NCBI RefSeq assembly: GCF_023516555.1
Contig: NZ_JAMGBD010000002.1
Coordinates: 588,981-652,980 of the forward strand
Source of the DNA: Sphingomonas alba
GTDB lineage: Bacteria > Pseudomonadota > Alphaproteobacteria > Sphingomonadales > Sphingomonadaceae
Reading direction: 5' to 3'
Length of the DNA: 64,000 nucleotides
The translations under genes and the position numbers were made by a program. Below are positions 9,616 through 17,891 of this stretch, one piece after another (position 1 is the first letter of the stretch; the number at the start of each line of letters is the position of its first letter). The notes beneath the pieces were generated by a model. That model saw nothing but the letters and a program-made list of their open reading frames with translations. It ran no database searches and was not told the origin of the DNA.

Positions 9616-10715
9616 TCGGCGGCCTCATGACTGAAAGCGTGGGCACGGAAGTTGTCGAGGTCCTCCCCGATCTTTCGGGTGATGTCGTTGGCGACCATCC
9701 GGGCCGCGACACCGATGGCGTTGGCGACGCCCTTGGGATTGGCGCTCCCATGGCTCTTCACGACGAGACCGTTAAGGCCGAGGAAGACGGCGCCATTGTG
9801 ATTGTTGGGGTCAAGGTGGACTTTCAACGTATGCAGGGCCGGCGCTGAGAGCGCGAAGCCGGCCTTGGAGCGAAGCGAACTCTTGAAGGCGCGCCTCAAC
9901 AGGTCGGTAACGAAACGCGCCGTCCCTTCAGCGGTCTTGAGCGCGATGTTGCCGGAAAAGCCGTCGGTGACGACGACATCGATATTGCCGCGCGACAATT
10001 GGTCGCCCTCGGTGAAGCCGTCGAAGGTCATCGGCAGATAATCCGCTTCCCGAAGCAGTGCTGCCGCTTCCTTCAGCTCGTCGGTACCCTTCAATTCCTC
10101 GGTGCCGATGTTGAGCAGTTTCACCCGGGGCTTCCTGATCCCAAGGACAGTCCGGGCATAAGCGGAACCCATCACCGCGAACTGGACCAGGTTCTGGGCG
10201 TCACATTCGGTATTGGCGCCGAGGTCCAGCATAACGCAATCCTGGTCGCCAAGAGTCGGTAGCAATGCCGCCAGCGCGGGCCGGTCGATGCCGGGCATGG
10301 TGCGTAGAGCCAGCTTCGACATCGCCATCAGCGCGCCGGTGTTACCGCCTGAGACTGCGGCGTGAGCGAGCCCGTCCTTCACCGCGTTGATCGCCATGCC
10401 CATCGAGGTGGTGCGAGCGCGGCGGATGGCCTGGCTCGGCTTTTCCGAGCCCTGAATGGCGTCCGTGGTGTGATGAACATTGACCGCGCCTTTTAGGCCC
10501 GGATGCCGGTCCAGTTCCGGCGCGATCAGCGCCTCGTCGCCGAAGACCTCAAAGCCAATGCCGTCGACCTTACGGCGCGCACGAGCCATCCCGGCGACCA
10601 TGGCCGCCGGGCCCGTGTCTCCTCCCATGGCGTCGATGGCGATGCGCGGGCTGGCGTCCACGGCCAATGCGCTCTCGCTTCGCTCAGGCCTCGGTCGAGG
10701 TGACTTCACGGCCAT
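9612..10715 (-). CDS. plsX: Phosphate acyltransferase PlsX
   Basis: Makes acyl-phosphate from acyl-ACP for PlsY-dependent phospholipid synthesis. The core starts at [18 protein letters not shown] and includes [10 protein letters not shown] and LDLGANTEC. The ATG at 10715 gives 367 residues but overlaps rpmF by 32 bp and adds an unusual [13 protein letters not shown] tail. A GTG at 10661 would start about 5 residues before the conserved core and remove the overlap. The shorter form is more family-like, but the choice cannot be settled by eye. The gene lies in the operon rpmF-plsX-fabH. Confidence 0.92.
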   Translation of the reverse strand: MAVKSPRPRPERSESALAVDASPRIAIDAMGGDTGPAAMVAGMARARRKVDGIGFEVFGDEALIAPELDRHPGLKGAVNVHHTTDAIQGSEKPSQAIRRARTTSMGMAINAVKDGLAHAAVSGGNTGALMAMSKLALRTMPGIDRPALAALLPTLGDQDCVMLDLGANTECDAQNLVQFAVMGSAYARTVLGIRKPRVKLLNIGTEELKGTDELKEAAALLREADYLPMTFDGFTEGDQLSRGNIDVVVTDGFSGNIALKTAEGTARFVTDLLRRAFKSSLRSKAGFALSAPALHTLKVHLDPNNHNGAVFLGLNGLVVKSHGSANPKGVANAIGVAARMVANDITRKIGEDLDNFRAHAFSHEAAE

Positions 10716-10863
10716 TGTAATGGCCGCAAGCAGAACAGAGGTTGTGGGGCAGCTTCAACTCGCCGCAGTTCGGGCATTCCTGGAAGCTGGCCGGCGTCAG
10801 CGCATGATGGCTGCGGCGCATGTTGCGCTTGGACGGCGATGTTTTTCTCTTGGGGACGGCCAT
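10684..10863 (-). CDS. rpmF: 50S ribosomal protein L32
   Basis: 59-residue ribosomal protein. It begins [20 protein letters not shown] and has the zinc-ribbon cysteine pairs C30/C33 (CPNC) and C43/C46 (CSAC), followed by GHYNGREV, the usual L32 ending. It is the first gene of the rpmF-plsX-fabH-ihfA-merR cluster, as in most bacteria. Its 3' end overlaps the longest plsX reading frame by 32 bp. Confidence 0.95.
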   Translation of the reverse strand: MAVPKRKTSPSKRNMRRSHHALTPASFQECPNCGELKLPHNLCSACGHYNGREVTSTEA

Positions 10864-10896
10864 TGCGGCACCTGTCTCTTCAATTGTTCAAAAAAA

Positions 10897-11010
10897 TTAG
10901 CGACTCTCCTCGCCTATTTCAGCGGGAAGTCCCGCAGCGGCGGCCGGATCGTCGCGAACCGGGCGTCCTATAGCGCAATAGCCGCAGAGCGCAAGCGCAG
11001 CGACGCCCAT
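10897..11010 (-). CDS. Possible 37-residue small protein
   Basis: A short open frame starting with an ATG 5 nt after the gloC stop codon and ending in TAA 33 nt before rpmF. The product begins MGVAALALCGYCAIGRP, then has an acidic, alanine-rich tail ending GEESR. The N-terminus is hydrophobic with two cysteines. There is no clear ribosome site of its own, so it could only be translated by reinitiation after gloC. I do not recognise it, and it may be non-coding. Confidence 0.3.
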   Translation of the reverse strand: MGVAALALCGYCAIGRPVRDDPAAAAGLPAEIGEESR

Positions 11011-11015
11011 TAAGC

Positions 11016-11687
11016 TCAAGCCACCACCGCATCTCCGACGAAAGGATTGCTGGCCCGCTCATGGGCGAAGGTCGACACAGGCCCATGACCAGGAACGAAC
11101 GCCGTGTCGCCGCCCATGGGCCACAGCCTCTGGGTAATCGAGTCGAGCAGGTCCTGGTGATTGCCGCGGGGGAAATCCGTGCGGCCGATCGAACCCTGAA
11201 AGAGAACGTCGCCGACGATGGCCAGCTTTGATCCCGGGTGATGGAAGACGACATGGCCTGGTGTATGGCCAGGACAATGGCGGACGTTCAAAGTGACCTC
11301 TCCAACGGTCACAGTATCGCCGTCCACCAGCCAGCGGTTCGGTTCGAATGGCTTTCCGGGAACGCCGTAGCGCTTGCCGTCATCATCCAGGCGGGAGATC
11401 CAGAATCGATCCTCCTCGTGCGGTCCTTCGATCGGCACGCCCAATTCCTCGGCAAAGATCCCGGCCGACCCGCAATGATCGATGTGGCCATGCGTCAGCA
11501 GGATTTTCTCGATCGTGACGCCAGTCTGGCGGATCGCCTCGCGCAATTTCGGCAGATCGCCGCCCGGATCGGTAAAGGCGCCGCGCATTGTTTTGGTGCA
11601 CCAGATGAGACAGCAATTTTGCTGGAGCGGTGTCACCGGGATGATGGCGACGCGCAAAGGGGGATTAGTGGGCGGCGGTTCGCTCAT
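11016..11687 (-). CDS. gloC: GloC-type hydroxyacylglutathione hydrolase (glyoxalase II)
   Basis: Metallo-beta-lactamase-fold thioesterase, 223 residues from the ATG at 11687. It closely follows the E. coli YcbL/GloC pattern, with PVTPLQQNCCLIWC, DPGGD, the dimetal motif THGHIDHCG, CPGHTPGHVVF, the bridging Asp in VGDVLFQGSIGRTDFPRG, and FVPGHGPVS. The predicted role is hydrolysis of S-lactoylglutathione in methylglyoxal detoxification. The start overlaps the upstream dipeptidase stop by 4 bp (ATGA), so the two are coupled. No GloA is present in the window. Confidence 0.88.
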   Translation of the reverse strand: MSEPPPTNPPLRVAIIPVTPLQQNCCLIWCTKTMRGAFTDPGGDLPKLREAIRQTGVTIEKILLTHGHIDHCGSAGIFAEELGVPIEGPHEEDRFWISRLDDDGKRYGVPGKPFEPNRWLVDGDTVTVGEVTLNVRHCPGHTPGHVVFHHPGSKLAIVGDVLFQGSIGRTDFPRGNHQDLLDSITQRLWPMGGDTAFVPGHGPVSTFAHERASNPFVGDAVVA

Positions 11688-12943
11688 TGCGACGGAGCCA
11701 TGTCGAGGTCGGACAGTGCTGCTGGCTCGTTCTTCATCGAGGCCGAAACCACTTCCGCCTTGCGCAGCGCCCGAAGCACGTTGCCGCCCGCCAGCTTGGC
11801 GAGGTTCTCGTCGGACCAGCCGCGACGGATCAGCTCGGCGAAAATCCGAGGATAATCCTGGACGCCCGTCAGGTCCTCCGGCGTGTACGGGATGCCGTCG
11901 AAGTCGCCGCCGAGACCGACATGATCGTATCCCGCGACCTTGACGACATGCTCGATATGATCGGCAATTGCGGCGACTGTCACAGACGGCCTCGGGTGCG
12001 CCGCCTCCCATGCCTTCAAGCCAGCCTCGACCTCGGCCTTGCTGTTGCGATGGAAGACCTTCAGCCGCGCTTCCTCGGCATTTTTCTCGGCACCCCAGCG
12101 CCACACGGCGTCGGAAACGAAGTCGGGCACGAAGTTTACCATGACGACGCCGCCGTTGGCGGGAAGCAGCTGAAGAACGTCATCCGGAACGTTGCGCAGG
12201 TGGCCAACCAGCCCGCGGGCTGACGAATGGGAAAAGATGACGGGCCCTTTGCTAGCTGCGATGGCGTCCTTCATCGTATCTGCCGAGACGTGGCTGAGGT
12301 CGACCAGCATGCCGATGCGGTTCATCTCGTGGACAACCTGGACCCCAAATGGACTGAGCCCGCCATATTTGGGATCGTCAGTCGCACTGTCCGCCCACTC
12401 GGTCGTCTGGTTGTGGGTCAGCGTCATGTAGCGCGCGCCGAGGTTGTAGAACTGCCGGAGCGCGGCGAGTGAACCGCCAATCTGTCGTCCGCCTTCCACG
12501 CCGATCATGGAGGCGACTTTGCCGGACTTGTGGATGCGCACGACGTCGTCTGCAGTGCGAGCGAGTTCGAGGTCGCCAGGATAGGCGTCAATCATCCGGC
12601 GAACGATGTCTATCTCCTCGATCGTCTCGCGGATTGCCGCATCGCCGGTCACCTCTCCGTTGATGAAAACCGACCAGAACTGTCCACCCACCCGACCCTG
12701 GTGCAGTCGTGCCATGTCGGTCATCAGCGGGTGGTCGGGTCTTTTGTCGGTTCCGCTAGCGAGGCCGGTGATGTTCCGCCTGTAATTCTCCGCCAGCTGT
12801 TCGGCGATGTCGTTGTGCCCGTCGATCAGCGGCGTGGCCTTCAGGATGCGGTCGATCCGCGCCTGGACTTTGGGATCGATGGACTGCGCGTCGGCGGGCA
12901 CGGCGAGGGCGGCCAGTGCCGCGGCAAGGAGAAGGTTTCGCAT
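11684..12943 (-). CDS. Secreted M19 (renal dipeptidase-like) peptidase
   Basis: Zinc dipeptidase of family M19, 419 residues from the ATG at 12943, which begins a clear Sec signal peptide (MRNLLLAAALAALAVPADAQ). In-frame codons upstream to 13021 overlap pabB and are unlikely to be used. Metal-site motifs are visible: DGHNDIAEQ (HxD), GVEGGRQ with the bridging Glu, LTHNQTT, and SHSSARG. The likely site of action is the periplasm, on dipeptides or D-amino-acid-containing dipeptides. It is coupled to gloC by a 4-bp overlap. Confidence 0.88.
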   Translation of the reverse strand: MRNLLLAAALAALAVPADAQSIDPKVQARIDRILKATPLIDGHNDIAEQLAENYRRNITGLASGTDKRPDHPLMTDMARLHQGRVGGQFWSVFINGEVTGDAAIRETIEEIDIVRRMIDAYPGDLELARTADDVVRIHKSGKVASMIGVEGGRQIGGSLAALRQFYNLGARYMTLTHNQTTEWADSATDDPKYGGLSPFGVQVVHEMNRIGMLVDLSHVSADTMKDAIAASKGPVIFSHSSARGLVGHLRNVPDDVLQLLPANGGVVMVNFVPDFVSDAVWRWGAEKNAEEARLKVFHRNSKAEVEAGLKAWEAAHPRPSVTVAAIADHIEHVVKVAGYDHVGLGGDFDGIPYTPEDLTGVQDYPRIFAELIRRGWSDENLAKLAGGNVLRALRKAEVVSASMKNEPAALSDLDMAPSQ

Positions 12944-12989
12944 GGCGCGCGACTTTACGAGGGGGCGGCGCAGCGTCAATGCGTGATGC

Positions 12990-14726
12990 ATGGAGCAGCC
13001 CTTCGCCCTGTTCGACGACATGCGTCCCCATGGTGCCGGCTGCCGCCTGTACGAGCAGGCGGCCGGGGAGATCGTGGCCTGGTCGATCGAGGAAGTGCGG
13101 CCAGCACTGGAGGGGTTGCGGGCCGCTCACGGCGCAGGCCGGCATCTCGCCGGCTACATCGCTTATGATGCTTGCTACGCTCTGGAACCGAAGCTCTGGC
13201 CGCTGGCGCGGCAAGGCGGCGGGCCGCTACTGTGGTTCGGGATCTTCAACAGCTTCAGCAGACCGGCAGCGCCGCCGCTGCCCGACGGAGCTGGCGGCTG
13301 GACGAGCCGGCCAGTGCCGCGCATCTCGCGATCCGACTATCTCGCCGGCGCGCAGGAGGTCCGCGATCACCTCTATGCCGGCGACTTCTACCAGGCGAAT
13401 TTGACCTTCGGTTGCGATGTCACAGTCCTTGGCGATCCCTTGGCGGCCTATGCCAGGCTGCGCCAGCGGTCGCGGGCAGGTTGGGCGGGAGTGCTGCGTC
13501 ATCCCAGGGGCTGGCTGTTGTCGCTGAGTCCCGAGCAGTTCTTCACCATCAAAGGCCGGACCATCGAGGCGAAGCCGATGAAGGGGACTGCGCCGCGGCG
13601 GTCCGGCCCTGAATTGGACAGAGCAGAGGTTTCCAAACTCGCTGCTGACCCGAAGCAACGTGCTGAAAACATGATGATTGTCGATCTGCTCCGAAACGAC
13701 CTTGCGAGGGTTGCAGAGGCGGGGACCGTCGAGGTTCCGGAGCTGTTTTGCGTCGAATCCTTCCCCACGGTGCACCAAATGGTGAGCCGGGTGACCGCGA
13801 AACTTCGCGAAGATGTCGATCCCGTCACGGTCTTTGAGACGCTCTTCCCGTGCGGGTCGATTACCGGGGCACCGAAACTGGCGGCGATCCGGGCGCTCCG
13901 CCGCCTCGAGCATGAGCCGCGCGGCGCCTATTGCGGGTCGATGGGCTGGATCGATCCCAATGGCGATGCCAGCTTCAACGTCCTCATCCGCACGCTGGAG
14001 TTGCAGGACGGCAACAATGTTGCACGGTTGGGACTCGGTTCGGGGCTTGTCGTCGACAGCGTGCTGGAGGATGAATGGGCCGAGTGTTTGCTTAAAGGGG
14101 AATTCGTGGCGCCGGACGTTCAAGAGTTCGACCTCATCGAAACGATGAGATTCGATCCGCACCAGGGCGTCATCGACCTCGACCGCCATCTCGACCGGCT
14201 GAAGAATGCAGCCGCCGACTTCCAGTTCAAGTTCGATCGCCACGCCGCGCGCAACGAGCTGCAGGCGGCAACCTTCCGCCGCAAGGATTCGGCGATGGTC
14301 CGGCTGATGCTGTCGCCCAAGGGCAGCATCGCCATCGAAGTAAAGGAATTGCCGCAGACGCCGTCCGGCGCGGTCGAAGTGGTGGTGCGGCCCCTTCCCG
14401 TCGATCCATCGGACTTTCGCCTGCGCTACAAGACGACGGCCAAGGATGTGCTGAAACAGGTCCGCCGCGACGCCGATGCCTTCGAGGCGGTGTTCACGGA
14501 TCCTGAGGGCCGGCTGACCGAAGGCAGTTACACCAATATTTTCGTAGAGCGGGACGGCAAGCTGCTGACGCCGCCGCTGGAGCGCGGGCTATTGCCGGGG
14601 CTGCTGCGGCAACGGCTGATCGACGAGGGTCAGGCCGAAGAACATGATCTGACGCCCGACGACCTTCGCCAGGGCTTCCTGATCGGCAATATGGTCCGCG
14701 GCCTCATCAAGGCGCGGCTGGCCTAG
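12990..14726 (+). CDS. pabB: Aminodeoxychorismate synthase component I fused to aminodeoxychorismate lyase
   Basis: Bifunctional folate enzyme of 578 residues. The chorismate-binding domain (about 1-380) has the PabB-type lysine motif KPMKGTAPR rather than the TrpE form, and GSITGAPK. The C-terminal class IV PLP domain (about 385-578) resembles PabC, with the PLP lysine in RYKTT, then EGSYTNIFVE and PPLERGLLPGLLRQ. It therefore makes aminodeoxychorismate, using ammonia from a separate PabA, and converts it to p-aminobenzoate. No pabA lies nearby. The 3' end overlaps pdeM by 4 bp, convergently. Confidence 0.91.
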   Translation: MEQPFALFDDMRPHGAGCRLYEQAAGEIVAWSIEEVRPALEGLRAAHGAGRHLAGYIAYDACYALEPKLWPLARQGGGPLLWFGIFNSFSRPAAPPLPDGAGGWTSRPVPRISRSDYLAGAQEVRDHLYAGDFYQANLTFGCDVTVLGDPLAAYARLRQRSRAGWAGVLRHPRGWLLSLSPEQFFTIKGRTIEAKPMKGTAPRRSGPELDRAEVSKLAADPKQRAENMMIVDLLRNDLARVAEAGTVEVPELFCVESFPTVHQMVSRVTAKLREDVDPVTVFETLFPCGSITGAPKLAAIRALRRLEHEPRGAYCGSMGWIDPNGDASFNVLIRTLELQDGNNVARLGLGSGLVVDSVLEDEWAECLLKGEFVAPDVQEFDLIETMRFDPHQGVIDLDRHLDRLKNAAADFQFKFDRHAARNELQAATFRRKDSAMVRLMLSPKGSIAIEVKELPQTPSGAVEVVVRPLPVDPSDFRLRYKTTAKDVLKQVRRDADAFEAVFTDPEGRLTEGSYTNIFVERDGKLLTPPLERGLLPGLLRQRLIDEGQAEEHDLTPDDLRQGFLIGNMVRGLIKARLA

Positions 14727-15385
14727 GCCGCCAGCGGGAACTTCAACAGGCGATTGGCGACGGGGACGAGCGCGGCAGCGCCCGGCCCGGCCTTGCGCAT
14801 AATCTCGGAATGATGAGCGTCGAGCCCGCCGGTCAGCGAACCGTAGGCGGGCAGGATGAGCTTACAATCGCTGGCGACGAAGCAGCGGCGCGAGACATTG
14901 CGGCCACGGAGCTGCAGCCGGAGCTTGGGGTGAAAGTGGCCGGACATTTCCGGGCGCGTTTCGCCCTCGTCCGCCTCATGGCGGAGGATGATTCCGCCGA
15001 CTTCGCACTCGTCCTCGATGCGGCCACCGCAATGGTCGGCGAAGCCCGGGTCGTGGTTGCCGACGATCCAGATCCAGTCGAGTTTCGACGTCAGCGCCAT
15101 CAGCATCTCGCGCGCCTGTTGCGGCAGGCGGTCGCAGCCGAAACGGTCGTGGAAGCTGTCGCCGAGACAGAAGAGTCGCGTTGCTCCGGTCGTCGAAACC
15201 TCATCGATCAGCGCCGCCAGCGTCGCCTGGCTATCGTAGGGCGGCAGGAACTGGCCGAGGCGCGCGAACCAACTCGCCTTCTCGAGATGGAGGTCGGCGA
15301 CCAGCAACGCCTGCTCGGACGGCCAGAACAGCGCGCCGGAGGCGCTCGCAAGGAAATCGTGGCCGCCGAACGAAAGGGGAACCAT
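14723..15385 (-). CDS. pdeM: PdeM, ligase-associated DNA damage response endonuclease
   Basis: Calcineurin-like metallophosphatase, 220 residues, of the PdeM type that is normally encoded beside a LigC-type ATP-dependent DNA ligase, an Lhr-like helicase and an MBL-fold exonuclease. Metal motifs are in order: VADLHLEKASWF, CLGDSFHDRFG, IVGNHDPG and MSGHFHPK. Its usual partners, the helicase and exonuclease, are in this window but about 4-7 kb away, and the ligase is missing. A palindromic repeat lies just upstream of the start (15410-15430). Confidence 0.86.
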   Translation of the reverse strand: MVPLSFGGHDFLASASGALFWPSEQALLVADLHLEKASWFARLGQFLPPYDSQATLAALIDEVSTTGATRLFCLGDSFHDRFGCDRLPQQAREMLMALTSKLDWIWIVGNHDPGFADHCGGRIEDECEVGGIILRHEADEGETRPEMSGHFHPKLRLQLRGRNVSRRCFVASDCKLILPAYGSLTGGLDAHHSEIMRKAGPGAAALVPVANRLLKFPLAA

Positions 15386-15409
15386 CTGTCAGCAGTAGGG
15401 AGAAGCGGG

Positions 15410-15430
15410 ATTCCGGATCAAGTCCGGAAT
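15410..15430. repeat. REP-like palindrome
   Basis: Perfect 8-bp inverted repeat (ATTCCGGA / TCCGGAAT) with a 5-nt loop, followed by GACG. This is the form of the dispersed GTCATTCCGG palindromes found in many sphingomonad genomes. It sits between pdeM and the nuclease gene and could end transcription of the latter. Confidence 0.65.
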
Positions 15431-15439
15431 GACGAAAAA

Positions 15440-15892
15440 TTATTCGAGACCAAGCACATGGTCCCTCAGCGCCCGAGCGTCGTGGAGGGCATTGTGGGGA
15501 ACGGCGCTGTTTTCGGCGGGGCTGAAGGTGCCGGTCTGGATGAGGCGGAAGACGAGTTCGGGGACCGCTACCATTTGTCCTGGCGCAAAGCTCAGGAGAC
15601 CGCAGAAGAGCTCGATGTCGGACGGCCAGTCGACGAGGACCTCCGGGGCATCGTCGTGACCCAGATACATGGCGATCGCCTCGGCGGACTGCCGGCGATC
15701 CATGACCGGAAGTTTCAGGGATTCGGGAACGTTGCCGATGTAGGGAACGACATTGCGCTCGACCCAGGGATGAATCGGGCCTTCGCAATCGAAGGTCAGG
15801 TAGAGCTCCTCGCCGCCGTCCTCCGGCACCAGCGCCAGGCTCAACAGCGCGCCGCCGAAGCCATTATATTCGCAGTCGAGGAAGTAGCGCAT
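15440..15892 (-). CDS. DEDD-type 3'-5' exoribonuclease-like protein
   Basis: 150-residue protein from the ATG at 15892 (MRYFLDCEYNGFGG). It resembles the Rv2179c-like RNase T/DnaQ-fold family. The first catalytic pair is Asp6 and Glu8 in DCE, a middle Asp lies in VLVDWPSD, and the C-terminal HNALHDARALRDH supplies the His and last Asp of a DEDDh site. The target is probably RNA, but this is inference from the family. The gene lies upstream of pdeM on the same strand, separated by a palindromic repeat, and diverges from the M20 gene. Confidence 0.75.
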   Translation of the reverse strand: MRYFLDCEYNGFGGALLSLALVPEDGGEELYLTFDCEGPIHPWVERNVVPYIGNVPESLKLPVMDRRQSAEAIAMYLGHDDAPEVLVDWPSDIELFCGLLSFAPGQMVAVPELVFRLIQTGTFSPAENSAVPHNALHDARALRDHVLGLE

Positions 15893-15966
15893 CGCGGTGA
15901 CACTGGACGATTGCGCGACTTGCCGCCAGTCTCCCGTCCGGAACATTTGCCAAGCGGGGAATTAGG

Positions 15967-17472
15967 ATGAGGAAATTCTGGTTGATGGCGGCCGCAGCCG
16001 CCGTTCTGTCGACGCCTGTGGTTGCCGCGCCGAGCGCCAAGGACCGCGCGGCTTTGTCGGGTGCGGTGAAGGCCGCCCATGCGACATCGGTGAAGCGCCT
16101 GCAGAACTGGATCGCGCTTCCGACGATCGCCAACATGGGCATCAATCACAAGGAAGGCGCCGAATATATGCGCCAGCTGGCGCTGGACGCCGGCTTCCAG
16201 CAGGCCAAGGTCATCACCACCGACGGCGTCCCCGGCGTGTTCGCGACGCTGGATGCCGGCGCGCCGACGACCATGGCGATCTATTTCATGTACGACGTGA
16301 AGCACTACGACCCGGCCGAATGGTCGTCGCCGCCGCTGGAAGCGCGGATCGTCGACCGCCCCGGCGAGGGCAAGGCCATCGTCGGCCGCGGCGCAGTCAA
16401 CCAGAAGGGGCCGGAGAGCGCCTTCCTGGCAATGCTGCACGCCTTCAAGGATTCGAAGACCAAGCTGCCGGTGAACCTGGTGCTGGTCGCCGAGGGTGAA
16501 GAGGAGATTGGTTCGACCCACTTCTCCCAGATCGTCCTCAACCCGGAAGTGAAGCCCGCCATCGAGAAAGCGGTTGGAGTGATCATCCCGTCGGCGAGCC
16601 AAGGCCCGGACGGCGACGTCACCTTGTCGCTGGGCGCCAAGGGCGTCGTCGAGCTGCAGCTGATTTCCAGCGGCGAGAAATGGGGCCGTGGGCCGAAGAA
16701 CGACATCCACTCGTCCAACATGGCGCGCGTGGAAAACCCGGCCTGGCATCTGGTCAAGGCTCTCAACACTTTGGTCGCCGATGACGGCTACACACCGGCG
16801 GTCGAAGGCTGGTTCGAGAATGTGAAACCGCTGACGGCCCGGCAAAAGCAGCTGATCGCCGAGAATGCCGCGAGCACGGACGAAGCCAAGTTGAAAGCAT
16901 CGATGGGCGTCCAGCACTGGATCAAGGACGAGGATCTGCGGACCAGCCTGGAACGGCTGGCGTCGCAGCCGACCATCAACATTCAAGGCATCGTCAGCGG
17001 CTACACCGGGCCGGGCGGCAAGACCGTCCTCCCCGGCCGGGCCGAAGCCAAGATCGATACTCGCCTGGTCCCCGACATGAGCAAGGACGAGATGGTCGCC
17101 AAGCTTAAGGCGCACTTAGCCAAACACGGTTTCGGCGACATCGAGGTCAATGTGACCGGCGGCTACAGCCCGACCCAAACGGACGAGAACAGCGCCCTCA
17201 TCAAGGCGGAAACGCTGACTCTGAAGAATGCCGGTATCAACTACACGCTCTATCCGCGCTCAGCCGGAAGCTGGCCGGGCGTGGTCTTCACCGGAGCGCC
17301 GCTCAACCTCCCTGCGGGCCAATATGGCATCGGCCGCGGCAATGGCGCGCATGCGCCGAACGAGTGGTTCCTCATTGAAAGCAGCAACCCCAAGGTCGCC
17401 GGGCTGGACGAGCAGGCAATGCTCTACGCCGATTTCCTCTACACCGTCGCCGATTTGGCGAAGAAGAAGTAG
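15967..17472 (+). CDS. Secreted M20-family protein with altered metal site
   Basis: 501 residues with a Sec signal peptide (MRKFWLMAAAAAVLSTPVVA). The overall fold is the M20 dipeptidase/deacylase family: EGEEEIGSTHF keeps the catalytic Glu pair, DIHSSN is in the dimerisation-domain entry, and GNGAHAPNEW keeps the last His. Several usual zinc ligands are changed. The GHYD-type motif reads FMYDVKHYD (His to Met), the GRGxxDxKG motif reads GRGAVNQKG (Asp to Asn), and the following ISD-type position reads IIPSAS. It may bind one metal, use shifted ligands such as the His in VKHYD, or not be a peptidase. Substrate unknown. Confidence 0.8.
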   Translation: MRKFWLMAAAAAVLSTPVVAAPSAKDRAALSGAVKAAHATSVKRLQNWIALPTIANMGINHKEGAEYMRQLALDAGFQQAKVITTDGVPGVFATLDAGAPTTMAIYFMYDVKHYDPAEWSSPPLEARIVDRPGEGKAIVGRGAVNQKGPESAFLAMLHAFKDSKTKLPVNLVLVAEGEEEIGSTHFSQIVLNPEVKPAIEKAVGVIIPSASQGPDGDVTLSLGAKGVVELQLISSGEKWGRGPKNDIHSSNMARVENPAWHLVKALNTLVADDGYTPAVEGWFENVKPLTARQKQLIAENAASTDEAKLKASMGVQHWIKDEDLRTSLERLASQPTINIQGIVSGYTGPGGKTVLPGRAEAKIDTRLVPDMSKDEMVAKLKAHLAKHGFGDIEVNVTGGYSPTQTDENSALIKAETLTLKNAGINYTLYPRSAGSWPGVVFTGAPLNLPAGQYGIGRGNGAHAPNEWFLIESSNPKVAGLDEQAMLYADFLYTVADLAKKK

Positions 17473-17490
17473 GAAAAAGCATCCTGTCTC

Positions 17491-17569
17491 GTCATCCCCG
17501 CGAACGCGGGGATCCCGCTAGAATTTGGTCGGAAGGAAGAAGCGAGATTCCCGCTTTCGCGGGAATGAC
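17491..17569. repeat. Paired REP-like palindromes in opposite orientation
   Basis: Two hairpin units: ATCCCCGCG/CGCGGGGAT at 17494-17513 and ATTCCCGC/GCGGGAAT at 17547-17566. The first is preceded by GTC and the second followed by GAC, so the pair forms a larger inverted repeat. It lies between the convergent M20 and lipoprotein genes, where it could act as a bidirectional terminator. Confidence 0.72.
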
Positions 17570-17580
17570 GGGATTGGGAA

Positions 17581-17856
17581 TCAGGCCGCAGGGCAAATAT
17601 CGTCGGGGAGCGCTTTGCCCTTACGGCAGCGCTCCTCGAGCTTGCGGGCTTCCTTCGCTCGCTTCTCGTCCGCCTCGCGCATTTCACGCCCGCGTTTTTC
17701 GTCCGCTTCGGACTGGCTTGTCGTCGCGGCATCGACGCCGGCGGCGACAACTTTGACCGGCAATGTAGCCACCGCAACGGCGGTGTTGGCGACCGCGCCG
17801 ACGACGCAGCCGGAGAGGAATGGGGTCATCGAAAGCATGACAAGCGTCTTTCTCAT
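17581..17856 (-). CDS. Small putative lipoprotein
   Basis: 91 residues with a short signal ending in the lipobox LSGC (Cys17), then a hydrophobic alanine/valine stretch (about 18-42), and then a highly charged EADEKR/READEKRAKEARK region that should be helical. The last residues contain a CRKGKALPDDIC cysteine pair. No known domain is recognised. It is likely an envelope lipoprotein, and stands alone between a palindrome pair and the esterase gene. Confidence 0.65.
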   Translation of the reverse strand: MRKTLVMLSMTPFLSGCVVGAVANTAVAVATLPVKVVAAGVDAATTSQSEADEKRGREMREADEKRAKEARKLEERCRKGKALPDDICPAA

Positions 17857-17891
17857 GGCTTGAGCATTACCGGGAACGAGTTACAAAACAA

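Noticed and set aside
12944..13021. N-terminal extension of the M19 dipeptidase
   Set aside because: The extra 26 residues overlap the pabB coding region, and the internal ATG at 12943 starts a clean signal peptide.
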